From: Pseudomonadota bacterium
GTDB lineage: Bacteria > Pseudomonadota > Alphaproteobacteria > Rhizobiales > Rhizobiaceae
Length of the DNA: 64,000 nt
Reading direction: 5' to 3'
Assembly (NCBI GenBank): GCA_023419535.1
Contig: JAEZXX010000012.1
Location: 39,646 to 103,645, forward strand
The position numbers and the translations under genes were made by a program. Under the pieces are notes generated by a model. The model did not search any database. It saw nothing but the letters and a program-made list of their open reading frames with translations, and was not told the DNA's origin. This document shows, in pieces, positions 28,766 to 37,902 of the stretch. Within the stretch, counting starts at the first letter, position 1, and each line of letters begins with the position of its first letter.

Positions 28766-30189
28766 CGTTCGTCCTGAGACTGCGCCTCGATCGGCCGGGC
28801 TGCCGCCGCGGCCATCCTGCGCTCCATGCGTCGAAGAGGAAGATAGTCAGCCGGAAAATCCTTGCCAACCGGCGAGGGCTCTTTTGCCGCGATTTGGCTA
28901 ATGCCGTCCGTCTGTGGAAGGTCCCGCCGCAGGCGCCAGCTGACGCGCTCGTCGAGGGCGAGCGGTCGCAGTCCCGGTCCGAATCGATCGAGAGCCCGAG
29001 GGTGGGCAGCGACCGGGCGCCCCTTCGGATCGAGCATCACCGGGAGCGTCGCGTCGAGCGCACCGCCGCGCCCGAGGGCGCCGAGCGGCACGAGGCGGCC
29101 CGTCCGTCCCTCATCGGCGCGCAGGTCGAAACGCTCATCGAAGCAGGCGCCGCTTCGAAGATCGAGCGACGGAGGGCCGATCCGTCCGTATTCGCGGACG
29201 GCGCGGACCCGGCGCTCGTCGGCGCCGATCCGGCACCCACCGAGCGTCGCGACGACGGCCTCCTCCGTCGACAGGCGCTCCGTCAGCCGGAGGATCGAAA
29301 GGCCAGAGGCCGGCGCGGCCGAGCCGCCCGCCGCTGACAGGATGCGCGAGAGGAGCGCCCGCGCGATATCGTCGCCCGGACGAAATAGGCTGCGGGGCGC
29401 TTCGACGACACCCGCGTCATCGACTCGGACCTCGGCCAGCCGGGTGGCGAGCGCCCGATCGAGCGCGTCGCGCGACCGGGCGGACGCGGCGATCGCGGCC
29501 ATGAGGCGCTCGCGATCGTCCGGACCGATGGCGGACAGGCGCTCCCGCCAGCGCGCCCGGCGGTAGCGCGGATCGGTGTTCGTCGGATCGCTCGCCCAGG
29601 GGATGCCGCGTGCGCGCAGGCAAGCTTCGAGGCGCTCCTTCGGCAGAGCGAGGAGCGGCCGCAGCAGCACGAGCCCCGGTGCCAGATCGCGCCGCTCGCG
29701 CATCCCGGCGAGGCGGCCCGCCCCCTCGCCGCGCTCGGCCGCCATCAGATGCGTCTCGATCTGATCGTCCTCATGATGCGCGGTCACGACCGCCTGGGCG
29801 CCGAACCCGCGCGCCGCCTCGGCGAGAAGCCGGTAGCGGGCCTCCCGTGCCGCGGCAGGCACGTTCCCGAGGGGCCCGACCGGGCGCCATCGGAGCGTGC
29901 GATGCGCCAATCCGTAGCGTGCGGCGATCCGCGCGACGTCCCTCGCCTCCGCGGCGGCTTCCCCGCGCAGGCCGTGATCGACCGTGGCGACCGCGAGATC
30001 GGCTCCGAGCCTCTCTCGGCTCTCGGCGGCCATGACGAGCAGCGCGAGCGAATCGGGGCCGCCCGAGACGGCGAGAAGGAACCGGCCCGGGCGAGGACGA
30101 AGCGATCGGTCCAGGAGCTCGAAGGCCTCCGCCGCCGCGACGCTTCGGTCGAGGTGCGGTAAGGTGTCGGGGAAAGCGGGCCGGCCCAG
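28762..30189 (-). CDS. tilS: tRNA(Ile)-lysidine synthetase
   Basis: Modifies C34 of tRNA-Ile(CAU) so it reads AUA. The PP-loop motif SGGPDS lies just upstream of the first ATG (30033), so that Met cannot be the start. Upstream the frame is open to a TGA at 30250-30252 but holds no ATG, GTG or TTG; the limit given is a CTG at 30189, four bases after the ybgF stop, and a second CTG at 30114 has a distant GGAGG. The body shows the HHEDDQIETHLM block and substrate-binding C-terminal region. Overlaps ftsH by 4 bases. Confidence 0.85.
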
Positions 30190-30193
30190 CGGA

Positions 30194-31141
30194 TCAGCTG
30201 CAGCTGGCGGTGCGCTCTTCCTCGCCGAGCTTGCGGCGCACGTTGTCGCTCATCTGCGGGTAGCGGCGCTCGACCTCGGCGTAGGTCACGCAGGCAGTGT
30301 CGCGGTTGTCGAGGCGGGCGAGCGACATGCCGAGCTTCAGCATCATCTCCGGCGCCTTGCCGCTGTCGGGATGCGCCTTCTGCGCGTTCAGGAACACCTC
30401 GGCGGCGTCGCGGAACTTGTTCTGGGCGAACAGGCTCTCGCCCAGCCAATAGCGGGCGTCCGCCGCCTCGGCCGACTCGGGATAGCTGTCGGCATACTGG
30501 CGGAAGGTCTGCTCGGCGAGCTGATAGTCCCCTGCGAGAAGGTAGTTGTAGGCGAGCGAATACATCTCGGCCGGGCCGCTCGGATCGATCGACGCGACGG
30601 TGGAGGACGGTGCCGGCTGCGGGGCCGCAGCGCCGGGCTGCGGCAGGCCGGTCGCGGCCGCACCGCCGAGGATCGAGCCGATCTCGTCGTTCTGCGAGGG
30701 CGTCGGCGAGGTCGCGGAGGTCGGAGGCGTCACCGGCGGCAGGCCGAGCGCGAACTCCTGGTCGCCGCTCGACGGCGTCGCCGGGGCTGCCGGGGCCGCA
30801 TCGCTGCGGCGCTCGCCGGAGGCGCCCCCGGCCGAGCCGCCTTCGAGATCCTGGAAACGAAGCTCGTTGTCCTCCTGCGCGTTGCGCAGCTGCTCCTGCA
30901 GCTGCAGCACCAGGAAGGACATCTCTTCGACCTTGCCCGTCAGGCGCCGCATCTCCTCCTCCATCTGCGAGATGCGCAGCGAGGGGTCCGCCGACTGGGC
31001 GAGGATGACGGGCGCCTCCTGGACGGCAGGCGCGCGCGACTGTCCCCAGCCGAACGGCAGGTCGATCGCCGCGGCCGGTGCCGCGCCGATCAGAAGAGCG
31101 AGGGAGGCTGCGCCGGTCAGGCGCGAAACGAACTGGGCCAT
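30194..31141 (-). CDS. cpoB: Tol-Pal cell division coordinator YbgF/CpoB
   Basis: Periplasmic protein that links Tol-Pal to septal peptidoglycan synthesis. The 315-residue protein has a signal peptide (about residues 1-25), a coiled coil (about 48-90, ISQMEEEMRRLTGKVEEMSF), a Gly/Pro/Ser linker and three TPR-type repeats (about 190-300, such as DARYWLGESLFAQNKFRDAA). Last gene of the tol-pal cluster, 190 bases after pal, then tilS. Confidence 0.93.
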   Translation of the reverse strand: MAQFVSRLTGAASLALLIGAAPAAAIDLPFGWGQSRAPAVQEAPVILAQSADPSLRISQMEEEMRRLTGKVEEMSFLVLQLQEQLRNAQEDNELRFQDLEGGSAGGASGERRSDAAPAAPATPSSGDQEFALGLPPVTPPTSATSPTPSQNDEIGSILGGAAATGLPQPGAAAPQPAPSSTVASIDPSGPAEMYSLAYNYLLAGDYQLAEQTFRQYADSYPESAEAADARYWLGESLFAQNKFRDAAEVFLNAQKAHPDSGKAPEMMLKLGMSLARLDNRDTACVTYAEVERRYPQMSDNVRRKLGEEERTASCS

Positions 31142-31307
31142 GCCGCTGAACTCCGCTGAGGAGGCGGCTCGTCTCCGCCGCTCCGGCGGGTGAGGCAGGT
31201 ACGCCGCTCCGTCCGGTCAGGCAAGCCGGGGGAGTTCGTCTAAAGTTGGGCCGCCGGACCGCCTTTGACGGCCCGGCAAGGGGCGGGCCGCCTGCAGCGG
31301 CCGGAAG

Positions 31308-31323
31308 GGCAACAGCTGTTGCC
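31308..31323 (-). terminator. perfect palindrome after pal
   Basis: GGCAACAG followed directly by CTGTTGCC, 9 bases after the pal stop. Without a loop or U-run it may be a weak terminator or a protein site rather than a classical terminator. Confidence 0.4.
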
Positions 31324-31331
31324 GGTTTGCC

Positions 31332-31880
31332 TCAGGAGCCGGCGCCGGAGAGAACGGTCACCGCGCGGCGGTTCTGCGACCAGCAGGAGATGTCGTCGCA
31401 GACCGCGACCGGGCGCTCCTTGCCGAAGGAGATGGTGCGCATGCGGTTTGCGGCCACACCCTGCTGGGCGAGGAAGTCGCGGGTGGCGGCGGCACGGCGG
31501 GCGCCGAGCGCGATGTTGTACTCGCGCGTGCCGCGCTCGTCGGCATGGCCTTCGACCACGATCGCGTAGGCCGGATACTGGTTCAGCCAGCGCGCCTGGT
31601 TGGCGAGCGTCGTCTGCGCGTCGGCGCGGATGGAGGACGAATCGGTGTCGAAGAAGATGCGGTCGCCGACATTGACCGTGAAGTCCTGGCTGGAGCCCGG
31701 CGCGGCCGAGCCGCCGGCACCGCCCAGACCACCCGCACCGCCCATGCCGCCCGGACCGCCGAGGCCGAGACCGGCCGCGTTGTCCGGCAGGTTGTTGCGG
31801 TTGGCGCAGCCTGCGACGAGGAGCGCGGCGGCGAGGACGAGTGCGATGCGGCCGGACGGCCCCGAGGCGAGACGGCGCAT
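31332..31880 (-). CDS. pal: peptidoglycan-associated lipoprotein
   Basis: Outer-membrane lipoprotein that binds peptidoglycan through its OmpA-like domain. The 182-residue protein has lipobox LVAGC (Cys about 25), a Gly-rich linker (about 38-62) and the OmpA-C fold (about 70-180) with EGHADERGTREYN. The chosen ATG gives MRRLASGP and a normal signal peptide; longer in-frame openings are shadow sequence. Confidence 0.96.
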   Translation of the reverse strand: MRRLASGPSGRIALVLAAALLVAGCANRNNLPDNAAGLGLGGPGGMGGAGGLGGAGGSAAPGSSQDFTVNVGDRIFFDTDSSSIRADAQTTLANQARWLNQYPAYAIVVEGHADERGTREYNIALGARRAAATRDFLAQQGVAANRMRTISFGKERPVAVCDDISCWSQNRRAVTVLSGAGS

Positions 31881-32032
31881 GGCCTGCTCCTTGAAAACGA
31901 TGGATTCGCGTAAGCCGGTCTTTACCATGACGAGGATTAACGCCTCGTCAACGCTGGCCGATTCCCCGCGCATCCGGAACGGGAACCGCCTCCGGCCGAT
32001 TGGCGGGAGATTGAGTCGGGACCGGGGCACGA

Positions 32033-32053
32033 GCCCTCCGGATGGCGGAGGGC
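32033..32053 (-). terminator. hairpin after tolB
   Basis: Eight-base arms (GCCCTCCG / CGGAGGGC) with a five-base loop, 43 bases downstream of the tolB stop, in the tolB-pal gap. No U-run. Confidence 0.45.
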
Positions 32054-32096
32054 GGACGCAGGCGCCCGCTTTCCGCAAGCCTCGCGCAAGCCTCGA

Positions 32097-33407
32097 TCAG
32101 TCGAGGGCCGGCGACCACGCCGGATCCGACCCGAAGTTCGGCGTCGCCACGCGCTGCTCGTTCCGGCCGGTGAGGTCGATCGAGTAGAGCTGCGGACCGC
32201 CCGCCCCTTGCGCATCGCGGAAGAACATCAGCACGCGTCCGTTCGGCGCCCAGGTCGGCCCCTCGTTGTGGAAGCCGGAGGTGAGGATGCGCTCGCCCGA
32301 GCCGTCCGGGCGCATGACGCCGATCTGGAACTGGCCGCCGGACTGCTTGGTGAAGGCGATGAGGTCGCCGCGCGGGCTCCAGACGGGCGTGTTGTAGGAC
32401 CCCTGCCCGAAGGAGATGCGCTGCTGGTTCGAGCCGTCCGCGTTCATCGTGTAGATCTGCGGACGCCCGCCGCGGTCGCTCTCGAAGGCGATGCGCGTGC
32501 CGTCCGGCGAGTAGGACGGCGAGGTGTCGATGGCGCTCGTCGAGGTCAGGCGGGTGGTGGCGCGCGAGCGCAGGTCCATCGCGTAGATGTTGGAATTGGC
32601 GTCCTGCTGCAGGCTCATCACCACGCGCTGGCCGTCCGGCGAGAACCGGGGCGAGAAGGTCATGCCCGGGAAGTTGCCGACGATCTCGCGCGCGCCCGTC
32701 TCCAGCTGAAGAAGGTAGACCCGCGGCTCGCCCTGCCCGTAGGACATGTAGGTGATTTCCTGCCGGCTCGGCGAGAAGCGCGGCGTCAGCACGAGATCGC
32801 GCCCGTCGGTGAGGTAGCGCACGTTGGCGCCGTCCTGGTCCATGATGGCGAGGCGCTTTGCGCGCTGCTCCTTCGGGCCGGTCTCGTCCACGAAGACGAC
32901 GCGCGTGTCAAAATAGCCCTTCTCGCCGGTCAGCCGCTCGTAGATCGCGTCGGAGATGATGTGCGCGATGCGGCGCCAATTGTCCGGGTTGGCGTAGAAC
33001 TGCTGGCCGTCCAGCTGCTGCTGGTTGACGACGTCCCAGAGCCGGAACTCGACGCGCAGGCGGCCGTCCGCCTCCGGCGTCACGCGGCCGGCGACGAGCG
33101 CCTGCGCGTTGATGACGGTCCAGTCCTGGAAGCGCGGGGTGGTGTCGGGCCCGACGTCGCGCTGGATGAAGGCGGCCTGGTCGATCGGCGCGAAGAGGCC
33201 GGAGCGCTGGAGGTTGGCGCGCACCACGTCGACGATCTGGCCGCCGAGCTGGTTCGAGGACTGGAAGGGCGGCAGCGCGATCGGCAGGGGCTGGATGTTG
33301 CCCTGCGTGATGTCGATCTCGATCTGCGCGCGGGCCGGCGCGGCATAGCCTGCGAAGGCGGCTGTCAGTGCGAGCGCGACGGCCAGCGTCCGAATGGTGG
33401 TCTTCAT
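32097..33407 (-). CDS. tolB: Tol-Pal translocation protein TolB
   Basis: Periplasmic beta-propeller that binds Pal and TolA. The 436-residue protein starts at MKTTIRTLAVALALTAAF (signal peptide to about residue 29), then an N-terminal domain and a six-bladed propeller with repeated PxFSPDGxxI units (PRFSPDGQRVVMS, PSYSPDGTRIAFES, PVWSPRGDLIAFT). An earlier in-frame GTG adds 32 unrelated residues and is rejected. Confidence 0.96.
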   Translation of the reverse strand: MKTTIRTLAVALALTAAFAGYAAPARAQIEIDITQGNIQPLPIALPPFQSSNQLGGQIVDVVRANLQRSGLFAPIDQAAFIQRDVGPDTTPRFQDWTVINAQALVAGRVTPEADGRLRVEFRLWDVVNQQQLDGQQFYANPDNWRRIAHIISDAIYERLTGEKGYFDTRVVFVDETGPKEQRAKRLAIMDQDGANVRYLTDGRDLVLTPRFSPSRQEITYMSYGQGEPRVYLLQLETGAREIVGNFPGMTFSPRFSPDGQRVVMSLQQDANSNIYAMDLRSRATTRLTSTSAIDTSPSYSPDGTRIAFESDRGGRPQIYTMNADGSNQQRISFGQGSYNTPVWSPRGDLIAFTKQSGGQFQIGVMRPDGSGERILTSGFHNEGPTWAPNGRVLMFFRDAQGAGGPQLYSIDLTGRNEQRVATPNFGSDPAWSPALD

Positions 33408-33517
33408 GGGTCTGTCCCCTTGGAAACATGTGTCGCGCGCGCCGTCTTCGCGCGCCGCCGCAGGCCTTCTTACGTCGAACTCATCCGGCCGCCGCTGGGG
33501 CACGGCCGGGCATCTCG

Positions 33518-34594
33518 TCAGAACATCTCGCTCGGATCGAAGTTGATCTGGACCTGGCTCCAGGTCTCGTACTTCTCAATCGGGAGATTGTATGGCGCGC
33601 AGCGCCGGATCGCGCGCAGCGCCGCCTCGCCGGCCACGCGCTCGATCGTGGAGGCGCCGCCACCGGAGACGATGGTCGGAACGCCCTGAAGCGCACCGGA
33701 CGGATCGAGCTGCATCTGGATGGAGATGCGCAGCGAGCCGGCCTCCGCGACGCCCGCCGGCGGGCTCCAGCAACGTTGGATCTGTCCGCGCAGCGCGTCG
33801 AGCTCGCTCTGCGTCAGCCGCTCGCCGGTCGAGCGCGTGTTGCCGATCGCCGCCTGCGTGTCCGAGCGCTGCGCGCCCCCGCCCGCCGATTCCTGCCGGT
33901 TCAGAAGGGCGGCGATCTCGTCGGCGTCGAACTCGGGCTCGGCATCGTCCGCGGTCTGCGCCACTTCGGTCTCGCGCGGCGTCTCCTGCCGCTCGGGCGT
34001 CGGCGTCGGCGGGGTCTCGCGCACCGGCTCGGCCTGACGCACGGGCGGCGTCGGGCGCGCCTGCGGCGCGGGAACGTTGCGCGGGGTCGGTTCGGGCTCC
34101 GGTTCGGGCGCGGCCTCCGCGACCTGCGGGGCGGCCTCGTCGATCACCGGTTCGGCTTCGGGCGCGGGTTCGGCGATTTCGGGCTCGGGTTCAGGCGCCG
34201 GGGCCGGCTCCGGTTCGACGACCGGTTCGGGCTCCGGCTCAGGCGCGGGTGGCGGCGGAGGGGGCGGCGGCGCCTCGGCCGTCGCGGTGTTCACCTGCTC
34301 GCGCGGCGCCGTGACGGGCCGCGGCGGCGAGGCGAGGTCCACTTCGTTGTCGCCGACGTTCTCGGCCGGCATCGGCAGCGTCTCGGGCGTATCGGTGGGC
34401 GGCGGCGCGGGCGTCTCGGCGGCCTCCGCCTCGCGCTCGCCCTGCACCATCGTCGTGAACTCCTCCACCGACACGACCTCGACGGGCAGCGCCTCGCCCG
34501 TCGTCATGTCGAGGTCGCGCGCGTCGCTGAACGACCACAGGCCCCAGGTCAGGAGCACGGCATGCAACGCGGTGGAGGTGGCCAGGGACTTCAT
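33518..34594 (-). CDS. tolA: TolA-like envelope spanning protein
   Basis: Links TolQR in the inner membrane to TolB/Pal. Of 358 residues, about 2-22 are the membrane anchor, about 60-225 a linker very rich in Pro and Glu (EPEPEPVVEPEPAPAPEPEP), and about 260-358 a TolA/TonB C-terminal domain (QIQRCWSPPAGV, DPSGALQGVP, EAALRAIRRCAPYNLP) with two Cys typical of TolA-C. The linker replaces the Lys/Ala helix of enteric TolA, so it is probably extended polyproline. Confidence 0.9.
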   Translation of the reverse strand: MKSLATSTALHAVLLTWGLWSFSDARDLDMTTGEALPVEVVSVEEFTTMVQGEREAEAAETPAPPPTDTPETLPMPAENVGDNEVDLASPPRPVTAPREQVNTATAEAPPPPPPPPAPEPEPEPVVEPEPAPAPEPEPEIAEPAPEAEPVIDEAAPQVAEAAPEPEPEPTPRNVPAPQARPTPPVRQAEPVRETPPTPTPERQETPRETEVAQTADDAEPEFDADEIAALLNRQESAGGGAQRSDTQAAIGNTRSTGERLTQSELDALRGQIQRCWSPPAGVAEAGSLRISIQMQLDPSGALQGVPTIVSGGGASTIERVAGEAALRAIRRCAPYNLPIEKYETWSQVQINFDPSEMF

Positions 34595-34604
34595 CAGATC
34601 GCGG

Positions 34605-35057
34605 TCAGCTGCCCGACTCGCTCGCCGTGACGAGGCCGATGTTGCGGAAGCCGGCGGACGAGATGCGCGCCATCACCTGCATGACGGTGCCGTAGTCGGT
34701 CGACTGGTCGCCGCGCACGAAGATGCGCTCGTCGTAGCCGGCCATGCCGATCGCCTGGAGCTGGGCGACGACGTCCTCGGCCGCGACCGGCGTGTCCTGG
34801 ATGAAGATCGAGCCGTCCTGCTGGACGGAGATGGTGATCGGCTGCGTGTCGGAGTTCAGCGCGCGCGCCGCTGTCTCGGGCAGCTGCAGCGGCACGCCGA
34901 CCGTCATCAGCGGCGCTGCGACCATGAAGACGATGAGAAGCACGAGCATCACGTCGACGAAGGGCGTGACGTTGATCTCGCTCATCGGCGGCCGGCGGCG
35001 ACCACCGCGACGACGGCGCGAACCACCCGAGGATGCGGCTCCTGCGGACATGCCCAT
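34605..35057 (-). CDS. tolR: TolR/ExbD-family proton-channel subunit
   Basis: Part of the proton-driven TolQR motor. The 150-residue protein has an Arg-rich cytosolic tail, one membrane helix with the essential Asp (TPFVDVMLVLLIVFMV) and a periplasmic domain ending in the FRNIGLVT strand. Ten bases precede tolA. Confidence 0.95.
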   Translation of the reverse strand: MGMSAGAASSGGSRRRRGGRRRPPMSEINVTPFVDVMLVLLIVFMVAAPLMTVGVPLQLPETAARALNSDTQPITISVQQDGSIFIQDTPVAAEDVVAQLQAIGMAGYDERIFVRGDQSTDYGTVMQVMARISSAGFRNIGLVTASESGS

Positions 35058-35087
35058 GGCGAACGGCTCCCTGGCTGCGGCGGACGC

Positions 35088-35804
35088 TCAGCGCGCCTGC
35101 TGGCGCTCGTCGATCTGGCGCGACAGGATCGCGGAGAACTCGTCGGCGAAGGCCTCGAGCCGTGCGCCGAGGCGGCCGGCATCGGAGGTCAGCTTGTTGT
35201 AGGCGACGACGGCCGGAATGGCGGCCACGAGGCCGATGGCGGTGGCGAGCAGCGCCTCCGCGATGCCGGGCGCGACCACCGCGAGGCTCGTCTGCTCGGA
35301 GGCCGCGATCGCCTGGAAGGAGGTCATGATGCCGACGACGGTGCCGAAGAGGCCGACGAAGGGGGCGGCCGAGCCGACGGTGGCGAGGAAGCCGAGCCGC
35401 GATTCCAGCCCGTCCATCTCGCGCGCGATGGTCACGTCCATCGCCTTCTCGATGCGCTGCTGCAGGCCGATCGGCGAGCGCGCGCCCTTCTCGAAGCTCT
35501 TCTTCCACTCGCGCATGGCGGCCACGAACAGCGCGCCCATGCCGCTGGTCTTGCGGTCGGCGAGCGTGTGGTACAGCTCCTCCAGCGACTGGCCGGACCA
35601 GAAATTGCTCTCGAACTTGTTGAGCTGCCGGCGGAAGGCGGCGTAGCGCATCCACTTGTCGAAGATGATCGTCCAGGTCCAGACCGAGGCGACGAGCAAC
35701 CCGATCATCACCAGCTTGACGATGAAGCCGGCCTGCCAGAACAGTCCGAGCAGCGACATGTCGTGGCCTTGCGCCGCGAGCGCCGTCTGGGCGACTTCGT
35801 TCAT
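35088..35804 (-). CDS. tolQ: TolQ proton-channel subunit
   Basis: MotA/TolQ/ExbB-type inner-membrane protein, 238 residues, three membrane helices (about 20-42, 135-160, 170-195). The chosen ATG gives MNEVAQTALAAQ; upstream in-frame codons are non-coding in character. Conserved core GLFGTVVGIMTSFQAIA matches the family. Thirty bases separate it from tolR. A CtrA-like motif lies 200 bases upstream. Confidence 0.95.
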   Translation of the reverse strand: MNEVAQTALAAQGHDMSLLGLFWQAGFIVKLVMIGLLVASVWTWTIIFDKWMRYAAFRRQLNKFESNFWSGQSLEELYHTLADRKTSGMGALFVAAMREWKKSFEKGARSPIGLQQRIEKAMDVTIAREMDGLESRLGFLATVGSAAPFVGLFGTVVGIMTSFQAIAASEQTSLAVVAPGIAEALLATAIGLVAAIPAVVAYNKLTSDAGRLGARLEAFADEFSAILSRQIDERQQAR

Positions 35805-36003
35805 GCCTTGAGGTCCCTCGAAAGATCGTCGGCTCCACGGGTCGGAGCCGGGCGGAAATTGCAGTGATCGTCGGAAGGAAGCCGCTGAACGCGGGGCGTT
35901 CCGCCCGTCCTGCCGCACGCTGCCCCCGCCTTTTCCTTCACCTTCGATAACGGTGAAAGAATGGCGTCGGGCCGGCACAACGGCACCGCACAATCATCGA
36001 CCC

Positions 36004-36024
36004 TTAAGGTTAACAGGCGGTTAG
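36004..36024. promoter_or_regulatory. CtrA-like site upstream of tolQ
   Basis: TTAA-N7-TTAG at 36010-36024, one base off the CtrA consensus TTAA-N7-TTAA, preceded by TTAAGG at 36004. It lies about 205 bases before tolQ and just after the ybgC stop (36035). Position far from the start makes it tentative. Confidence 0.3.
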
Positions 36025-36034
36025 CGACGGACGC

Positions 36035-36511
36035 TCAGCCGTCCCTCGCCTGCGGCGCGAGGCGTTCGGCGACCGCCGGCGGCATGCGCCGAGGTTTGCC
36101 CTCCGGCGAAATGACCGCGACCTTCACGGAGGCGGTCACCAATGTCGTCCCGTCTCTTGAAATGCTCTGATCGAGCAGGACGCGCGCACCGCCGAGAAGG
36201 CGCGTGCGGGTCTCCACCGACAGGACGTCGTCGATGCGCGCCGGCACCAGGAAATCGATCTCCATGTGCCGCACCGCGAAGGCCATGGGCTCGCCGAAGC
36301 GTCCGTCCATCAGCTCGCGATGGCCGATGCCGTGAAGGCGTAGATAGTCCGTCCGGCCGCGCTCCAGGAAGTGCAGATAGCGGGCGTGGTAGACGACGCC
36401 GGAGAAGTCCGTGTCCTCGAAATAGACGCGCACGTCGAGCCGGTGCCCGCCCTCGGTGAGGCGGCCGGCCAGTCCGTCTCCCGCTTCGGGCCCGCGATCG
36501 TCCTGCGTCAT
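36035..36511 (-). CDS. ybgC: Tol-Pal associated acyl-CoA thioesterase YbgC
   Basis: Hotdog-fold acyl-CoA thioesterase, first gene of most tol-pal clusters. The 158-residue protein has the catalytic motif FEDTDFSGVVYHARYLHF and FLERGRTDYLR. A start 12 bases upstream (MGEAMTQDD) is equally possible. The 230-base gap to tolQ suggests tolQRAB has its own promoter. Confidence 0.93.
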   Translation of the reverse strand: MTQDDRGPEAGDGLAGRLTEGGHRLDVRVYFEDTDFSGVVYHARYLHFLERGRTDYLRLHGIGHRELMDGRFGEPMAFAVRHMEIDFLVPARIDDVLSVETRTRLLGGARVLLDQSISRDGTTLVTASVKVAVISPEGKPRRMPPAVAERLAPQARDG

Positions 36512-36560
36512 CGCTTCGCCCATACGGGATCGGGGCGCGGCTGTCATCGCTTCAGACGAA

Positions 36561-36584
36561 GAAGGGCGCCGGAGGGCGCCCTTC
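36561..36584 (-). terminator. terminator of the alcohol dehydrogenase gene
   Basis: Ten-base perfect arms (GAAGGGCGCC / GGCGCCCTTC) with a four-base loop, 20 bases after the stop, followed by TTCGTC on the coding strand. Confidence 0.75.
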
Positions 36585-36603
36585 GTTCCGTCCGTGCGGC
36601 CCT

Positions 36604-37671
36604 TCAGGCGGCCTGCGGCTGTGTCTTCGGCAGCGTGGCCATGTCGATGACGAAGCGGTACTTCACGTCGCCCTTCATGGTGCGCTCGAAGGCCTCGTTG
36701 ATCTGCGAGGCCTCGATCATCTCGATGTCGCAGGTCACGCCGTGCTCGGCGCAGAAATCCAGGACCTCCTGCGTTTCGGCGATGCCGCCGATGAGCGAGC
36801 CCGCCAGCGTCTTGCGCTGGAAGACGAGGTTCATGCCGACCACGGGCTCGAGCGGCGTCATGGCGCCGACCAGCACCTGGTGCCCGTCTCGCTTGAGCAC
36901 CTCCAGATAGGGGTTCACGTCGTGGCCGACCGGAACGGTGTTCAGGACGAAGTCGAGCGTGCCGGCGGCCGCCTTCATCTGCTTCTCGTCCCTGGAGAGG
37001 ACGACGTGTTTGGCACCGATGGACTTCGCCTCCTCCGCCTTCTCGGGCGAGGTGGTGAACAGCGTGACCTCCGCGCCGAGGGCGTTGGCGAGCTTGACCG
37101 CCATGTGGCCGAGTCCGCCCAGACCGACGACGCCGACCTTGGTGCCGAGCGTCACGCCCCAGTGCTTGAGCGGCGAGAAGGTGGTGATGCCGGCGCACAG
37201 GATCGGCGCGGCATGGGCGCTGTCGAGCCCGTCCGGAATGCGCAGCACGAACTCCTCGCGCACGACGATCCGGTCGGAGTAGCCGCCATAGGTCGGCGAA
37301 CCGTCGCGGCGGTCCTTGTCCGCATAGGTCTGGGTCATGCCCTTCTCGCAGTACTGCTCGTGGCCTTCCCGGCAGGACAGGCACTCGCGGCAGGAATCGA
37401 CCATGCAGCCAACGCCGACGCGATCGCCCGCCTTGAACCGTTGGACCTTGGAGCCGACCTCCTTCACCACGCCGACGATCTCGTGGCCGGGAACGAGCGG
37501 ATAGGTCGCGAAGCCCCAGTCGTTGCGCGCCTGGTGGATGTCGGAATGGCAGACGCCGCAGTGGGTGATCTCGATATGCACGTCGTCGTCGCGCAGATCG
37601 CGGCGCTCGAAGCTCCAGGGCTTCATCGGTTCGTTCGCGTCGGAGCACGCAAGGCCGAGAGAGGAAATCAT
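36604..37671 (-). CDS. zinc-dependent NAD(P)-alcohol dehydrogenase (CAD/YahK type)
   Basis: Medium-chain dehydrogenase that reduces aldehydes or oxidises alcohols. The 355-residue protein has the catalytic zinc ligands in HCGVCHSDIH and GHEIVG, a four-Cys structural zinc lobe (CMVDSCRECLSCREGHEQYC) and a Rossmann motif GLGGLGHMA. Closest in style to YahK and cinnamyl-alcohol dehydrogenases, usually NADPH-dependent aldehyde reductases. It is a single gene with its own terminator; a Zur-like palindrome lies 108 bases upstream. Confidence 0.9.
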   Translation of the reverse strand: MISSLGLACSDANEPMKPWSFERRDLRDDDVHIEITHCGVCHSDIHQARNDWGFATYPLVPGHEIVGVVKEVGSKVQRFKAGDRVGVGCMVDSCRECLSCREGHEQYCEKGMTQTYADKDRRDGSPTYGGYSDRIVVREEFVLRIPDGLDSAHAAPILCAGITTFSPLKHWGVTLGTKVGVVGLGGLGHMAVKLANALGAEVTLFTTSPEKAEEAKSIGAKHVVLSRDEKQMKAAAGTLDFVLNTVPVGHDVNPYLEVLKRDGHQVLVGAMTPLEPVVGMNLVFQRKTLAGSLIGGIAETQEVLDFCAEHGVTCDIEMIEASQINEAFERTMKGDVKYRFVIDMATLPKTQPQAA

Positions 37672-37778
37672 CGATAGTGTCCGATCTTGAGAGGGCGCGC
37701 GCTTAGCTAGGCCGCTCGTCCCGCCAAGGAAGGGGCGAGCGCCTGTCCCGCCATCACGAAAAATCGTTTTCGATCAAT

Positions 37779-37791
37779 GTTATAGTATAAC
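37779..37791. promoter_or_regulatory. Zur-like palindrome GTTATA-G-TATAAC
   Basis: A perfect 6+1+6 inverted repeat in an AT-rich island of a high-GC genome. It resembles Fur-superfamily zinc-uptake-regulator operators of alphaproteobacteria (GTTATA-n-TATAAC cores). It lies 108 bases before the alcohol dehydrogenase start and 112 bases after the ruvB stop. Confidence 0.45.
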
Positions 37792-37857
37792 TTAGCTCGG
37801 AGTTTGGCCCCGATGCGGCGGCTCCCGAAGGACGTCGGGGTCCTCCGTCTCGCTTTG

Positions 37858-37900
37858 GACGACCGTCGGCCCTCGGGACCGGGCACCGAAGGCGGTCGTC
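37858..37900 (-). terminator. possible terminator after ruvB
   Basis: Arms GACGACCG / CGGTCGTC enclose 27 bases with a smaller GC-rich hairpin inside, directly after the ruvB stop. Confidence 0.35.
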
Positions 37901-37902
37901 GA

